From NCBI GenBank assembly GCA_964017065.1, contig OZ024783.1, forward strand, positions 8,038,391 to 8,102,390: 64,000 nt of DNA. Reading direction: 5' to 3'. A program made the translations under genes and the position numbers. Each line of letters begins with the position of its first letter. Position 1 is the stretch's first letter. The notes under the pieces are model-generated. The model did no database searches and was not told where the DNA came from. It worked only from the letters and a program-made list of their open reading frames with translations. This document shows, in pieces, positions 61,317 through 64,000 of this stretch. The DNA comes from Haliclona indistincta. Taxonomy: Eukaryota > Porifera > Demospongiae > Haplosclerida > Chalinidae.

Positions 61317-64000
61317 TAGTTCCTTAAAGAAAGAAGTTTAATCAAGTTTTAAAGTGCTTGGCTGTGGGACTCGGAACTAAGAATCAAATCTTCCAACATG
61401 AGAGCATCGTTCAACTTAAGAATCAGAGGCAATCGGGCAAAGTTGTCATCGAATTTTAAAAAGCACAGTATCATAATGAAAGCTATGAGTACTGATAAGG
61501 AGAAGCATATACTTCAAACCTTATTGTGAACTAAGTTTCTCATAAAGAGAATAAATATCGTTATTGTTTGTATTAAGGACATAACCAACCAAACAGTTGA
61601 AGTTAATATTCAAACACTAGCATTAGGTAATAGTTCCTTAAAGAAAGAAGTTCAATCAAGTTTTAAAGTGGTAATTAACAGGGGCAAAGACATGCATGAT
61701 CTTCCGACAGGAGAAAGACATGTTACTACTCTGGTTCAACTCGTAACCACCAGACAAGTACTCACGAAACAATACCGAAAGATCTTGATATGAGAATACT
61801 GTCGCCATGATAGAGAACCTGGGTTTTCGGGAGGCAAGTGGCTAGATTGAATTCAACCAGCACCAGACTGTACATGTAATCGGACAAGGTCGTCATGGAA
61901 CTGACTATTAATAAACAATCAACTATTAAAAGAGTTATTCATATCATCATCACGATTCACAATCATCATTCTCAGCTGGCATTCTCCAGTGAGGTGCTCA
62001 ATAAATAATCAGATTGTAGTAGGAATGGCTTTTAGGTAATAAATTCGAGCAAAGTTGTCACAAGATTGTAAGTTGAAGCATTAATTTTTATGGACGCCAC
62101 CAGTGCTGAGGGGGCAAATAAAGCGTTAAAGAATAAGCCATCTGGTGCTTTTTGAGTTGAAACGGCAAAACTTGACAAATCCTACCACTACTCCTTTCAT
62201 GGAGAAACAAACAAAATCGATTATCAATGGTTCCGCTTGGAGTAGCATACTTGAATAAGAGGTGAATTTAATTGCACAATTTAATTTTTACATGTTAAAG
62301 ATTGAGGATTGTTCAAGAAAAATAAAAGTGATGGTCCTACTTTCAAATAAGTCAAAAAGTCAATTTATTTGTCCATATTTTTGAGTTTTGTAGTCATGGT
62401 ATCATGAGAGGAGCAAACTTAGGGTCAAATTATTGTTTTATCATCATTGTCATCGCCTAGTTATTAGCGCGTAGCATCATCTATAGCAACGCGCAAAGAC
62501 GCAGACCATTGCATCTTTTGCAAGATTTTTGCTATCAGCATCACCATCACCACACACACAGCCTATAGTGACCCTCTCTGTCTCTCTAGACACAAGCAGT
62601 CAGTGACCACTATCCAGTTGAGCTGTCTCTCAGAGGTTAGTACAATTATAGCGAGAAACATTGACAAACCAGCTGCAACTGGTGTCTGTAGAGTCTGAGA
62701 CCTAGCTTGATTTTGTAACTGCTTCCTGCTGTGGAGTGATGCTGATTTTTTTTTCATCCATAGTAGCTAATACAGTACCGTCAGTTACACCATCATCTAC
62801 AAACACTCCATCATCACTCACTCCATCAGGTGCTACACATGTACATGTACTCAGTGTACAGTATTGGAAATGCATCCGCTTTTATTAACATTAACAGCTG
62901 GGGAGAGATTGATGAACAGTTCCAGAATGAACTTTAATCAAGTTTTTAAATCTTTAAAGAAAGAAGATTAATCAAGTTTTTAAAGTGGTAATTAACAGAG
63001 GCAAATCTTTCGACAGGAGAAAGAACATGTAACGTAACTAATCCGGTTCAATTCATAACCACCAGACAAGTACTAGCCTTAAAAATAATTAGACAAAATT
63101 AATATATTTTACTCCTCTTGCCTTAAAATTAAGGAGCAAGATTGGGGCAATTTTCTTTCAGTTATTATTAAAACATCAACGATCAATGTCTAATTAAAGA
63201 CATAAACACAGTGTGATACCAATCACAGTAAGGTCATCTAGTAGACACATGGTGCAAAATCTTCATATGTGGCTACGTCATCGGACAAGATTGTCATGAG
63301 AATACAAAAAAGATCAAACTATTAAAAGTTGGTTGAAATGAACAATTCATTCTAGACATGCTAAAAACAAGCTAGACAACAATAGATGACTGATAAGATG
63401 ACTGATAAGATGAATATTATAGATAGAACAGACCTACATTTCAAGAAGTGAAATTGTAGAAGGAAAGTGTAAGTCAAATGAGCTACTTCGAGCATATCCT
63501 TCTCTGCGACAGTCAAACGAAGTATTCTGCTGCATGGCAACAGTGGCAGCAATGTTTTTTATTAATATTATTCTAGGTGAAAAGTGAATTCAATAGGGTG
63601 ATGGGCATGCAAATGGATCACAGGTGTACTGCACATGCATATATACCTACATAAGTAGGTGCAATATCGAGTCGTCATTCTTCTCAGGACTAACTAAGGA
63701 CTTGGAACAAAAATCAAATCTTCCAACATGAGTGAAGAAAATCAAACGTAATCGGACAAGGTTGTCAAATCAATTTTTAAAGAAGCACAGCATCATAATG
63801 AAAGCTACGAGTACTGATAAGGAGAACAATAGATAAAGAGCATTATACTTAAAGCTTATTGAGTTTTGCGAACCCAAAATTAAGCTTCCCATAAAGAGAA
63901 TAAAGAATATTATTGTTTGTATCAAGGACATAACCAATCAAACAGTTGAAGTTAATATTCAAACACTAGCATTAGGTAATAGTTCCTTAAAGAATCAAGT

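Larger units (their letters stand above)
59166..64000. repeat. Complex array of decayed ~1.1-1.3-kb and ~2.3-kb repeats
   Basis: Block 1 (AAGTGGTAATTnA ... CTCCGGTTCAACTC ... AGACAAGTACTCACGAA) recurs near 59200, 60310, 61640 and 62960. Block 2 (GTGTGATATCAATCACAGTA then AGGTGGCT) recurs near 59590, 59887 and 63210. Block 3 (ATCGGACAAGGTTGTCATGA) recurs near 59648, 59970, 61878, 63281 and 63750. Block 4 (TTATTGTTTGTATTAAGGAC, then ATAACCAATCA) recurs near 61040, 61560 and 63915. Block 5 (AATCAAATCTTCCAACATGA) recurs near 61383 and 63713. Blocks 4 and 5 show a higher-order period of about 2.3 kb. The array runs off the right edge of the window. Confidence 0.75.

Overview
The window is animal nuclear DNA. 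It shows short spliced introns (about 57 to 100 bp), an ATM-like gene split into many small exons, BEL/Pao and Ty3/gypsy LTR retrotransposons, P-element, hAT and Tc1/mariner/IS630-type remnants, and a locally duplicated transporter of a type I associate with sponges. A marine demosponge is my best guess (about 0.6); no rRNA or mitochondrial marker is present to confirm it. All gene names come from reading translations and splice signals by eye. No database search was run.

Layout. 1-450: a perfect 54-bp-arm hairpin and a 21-bp tandem repeat. 850-4500: a small cluster of POT/PTR2-like (SLC15-type) transporter copies, with one intact intronless gene (2129-3847), one frameshifted 5'-truncated copy (856-1914) and two N-terminal fragments (4036, 4351). 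5999-6428: exons of a small membrane protein. 6561-8725: a DDE transposase facing, tail to tail, a two-exon gene whose product ends in a SHOCT-like motif. 8979-16145: a membrane-protein exon cut in two by a young BEL/Pao element (9139-15502) with identical LTRs and a 5-bp target-site duplication. 17051-23024: a young Ty3/gypsy element whose coding region has three frame breaks.

23708-56778, minus strand: 26 exons of an ATM homologue, matched to the N-terminal helical-repeat part of the protein (roughly human residues 480-1640). The reading phase is consistent across nearly all junctions, and one intron has a GC donor. The introns carry MITEs, microsatellites and a retroelement gag fragment. 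The FAT and kinase parts should lie at lower coordinates, but I do not find them.

38159-47196 and 47397-56434 appear to be the same 9,038-bp sequence twice, separated by exactly 200 N. This looks like two overlapping contigs joined without merging, so everything inside (a P-element remnant, a hAT element, two MITEs, a U2-like snRNA) is probably single-copy in the genome. The segment lies inside one ATM intron. 56435-64000 holds small MITEs, a decayed unknown ORF, and a complex array of decayed repeats, one carrying a GCDTTS motif seen in transposon-associated animal proteins.

Overall this is one essential host gene, one or two sponge-type membrane-protein genes and a transporter cluster set in dense transposon sequence, with at least one assembly artefact.
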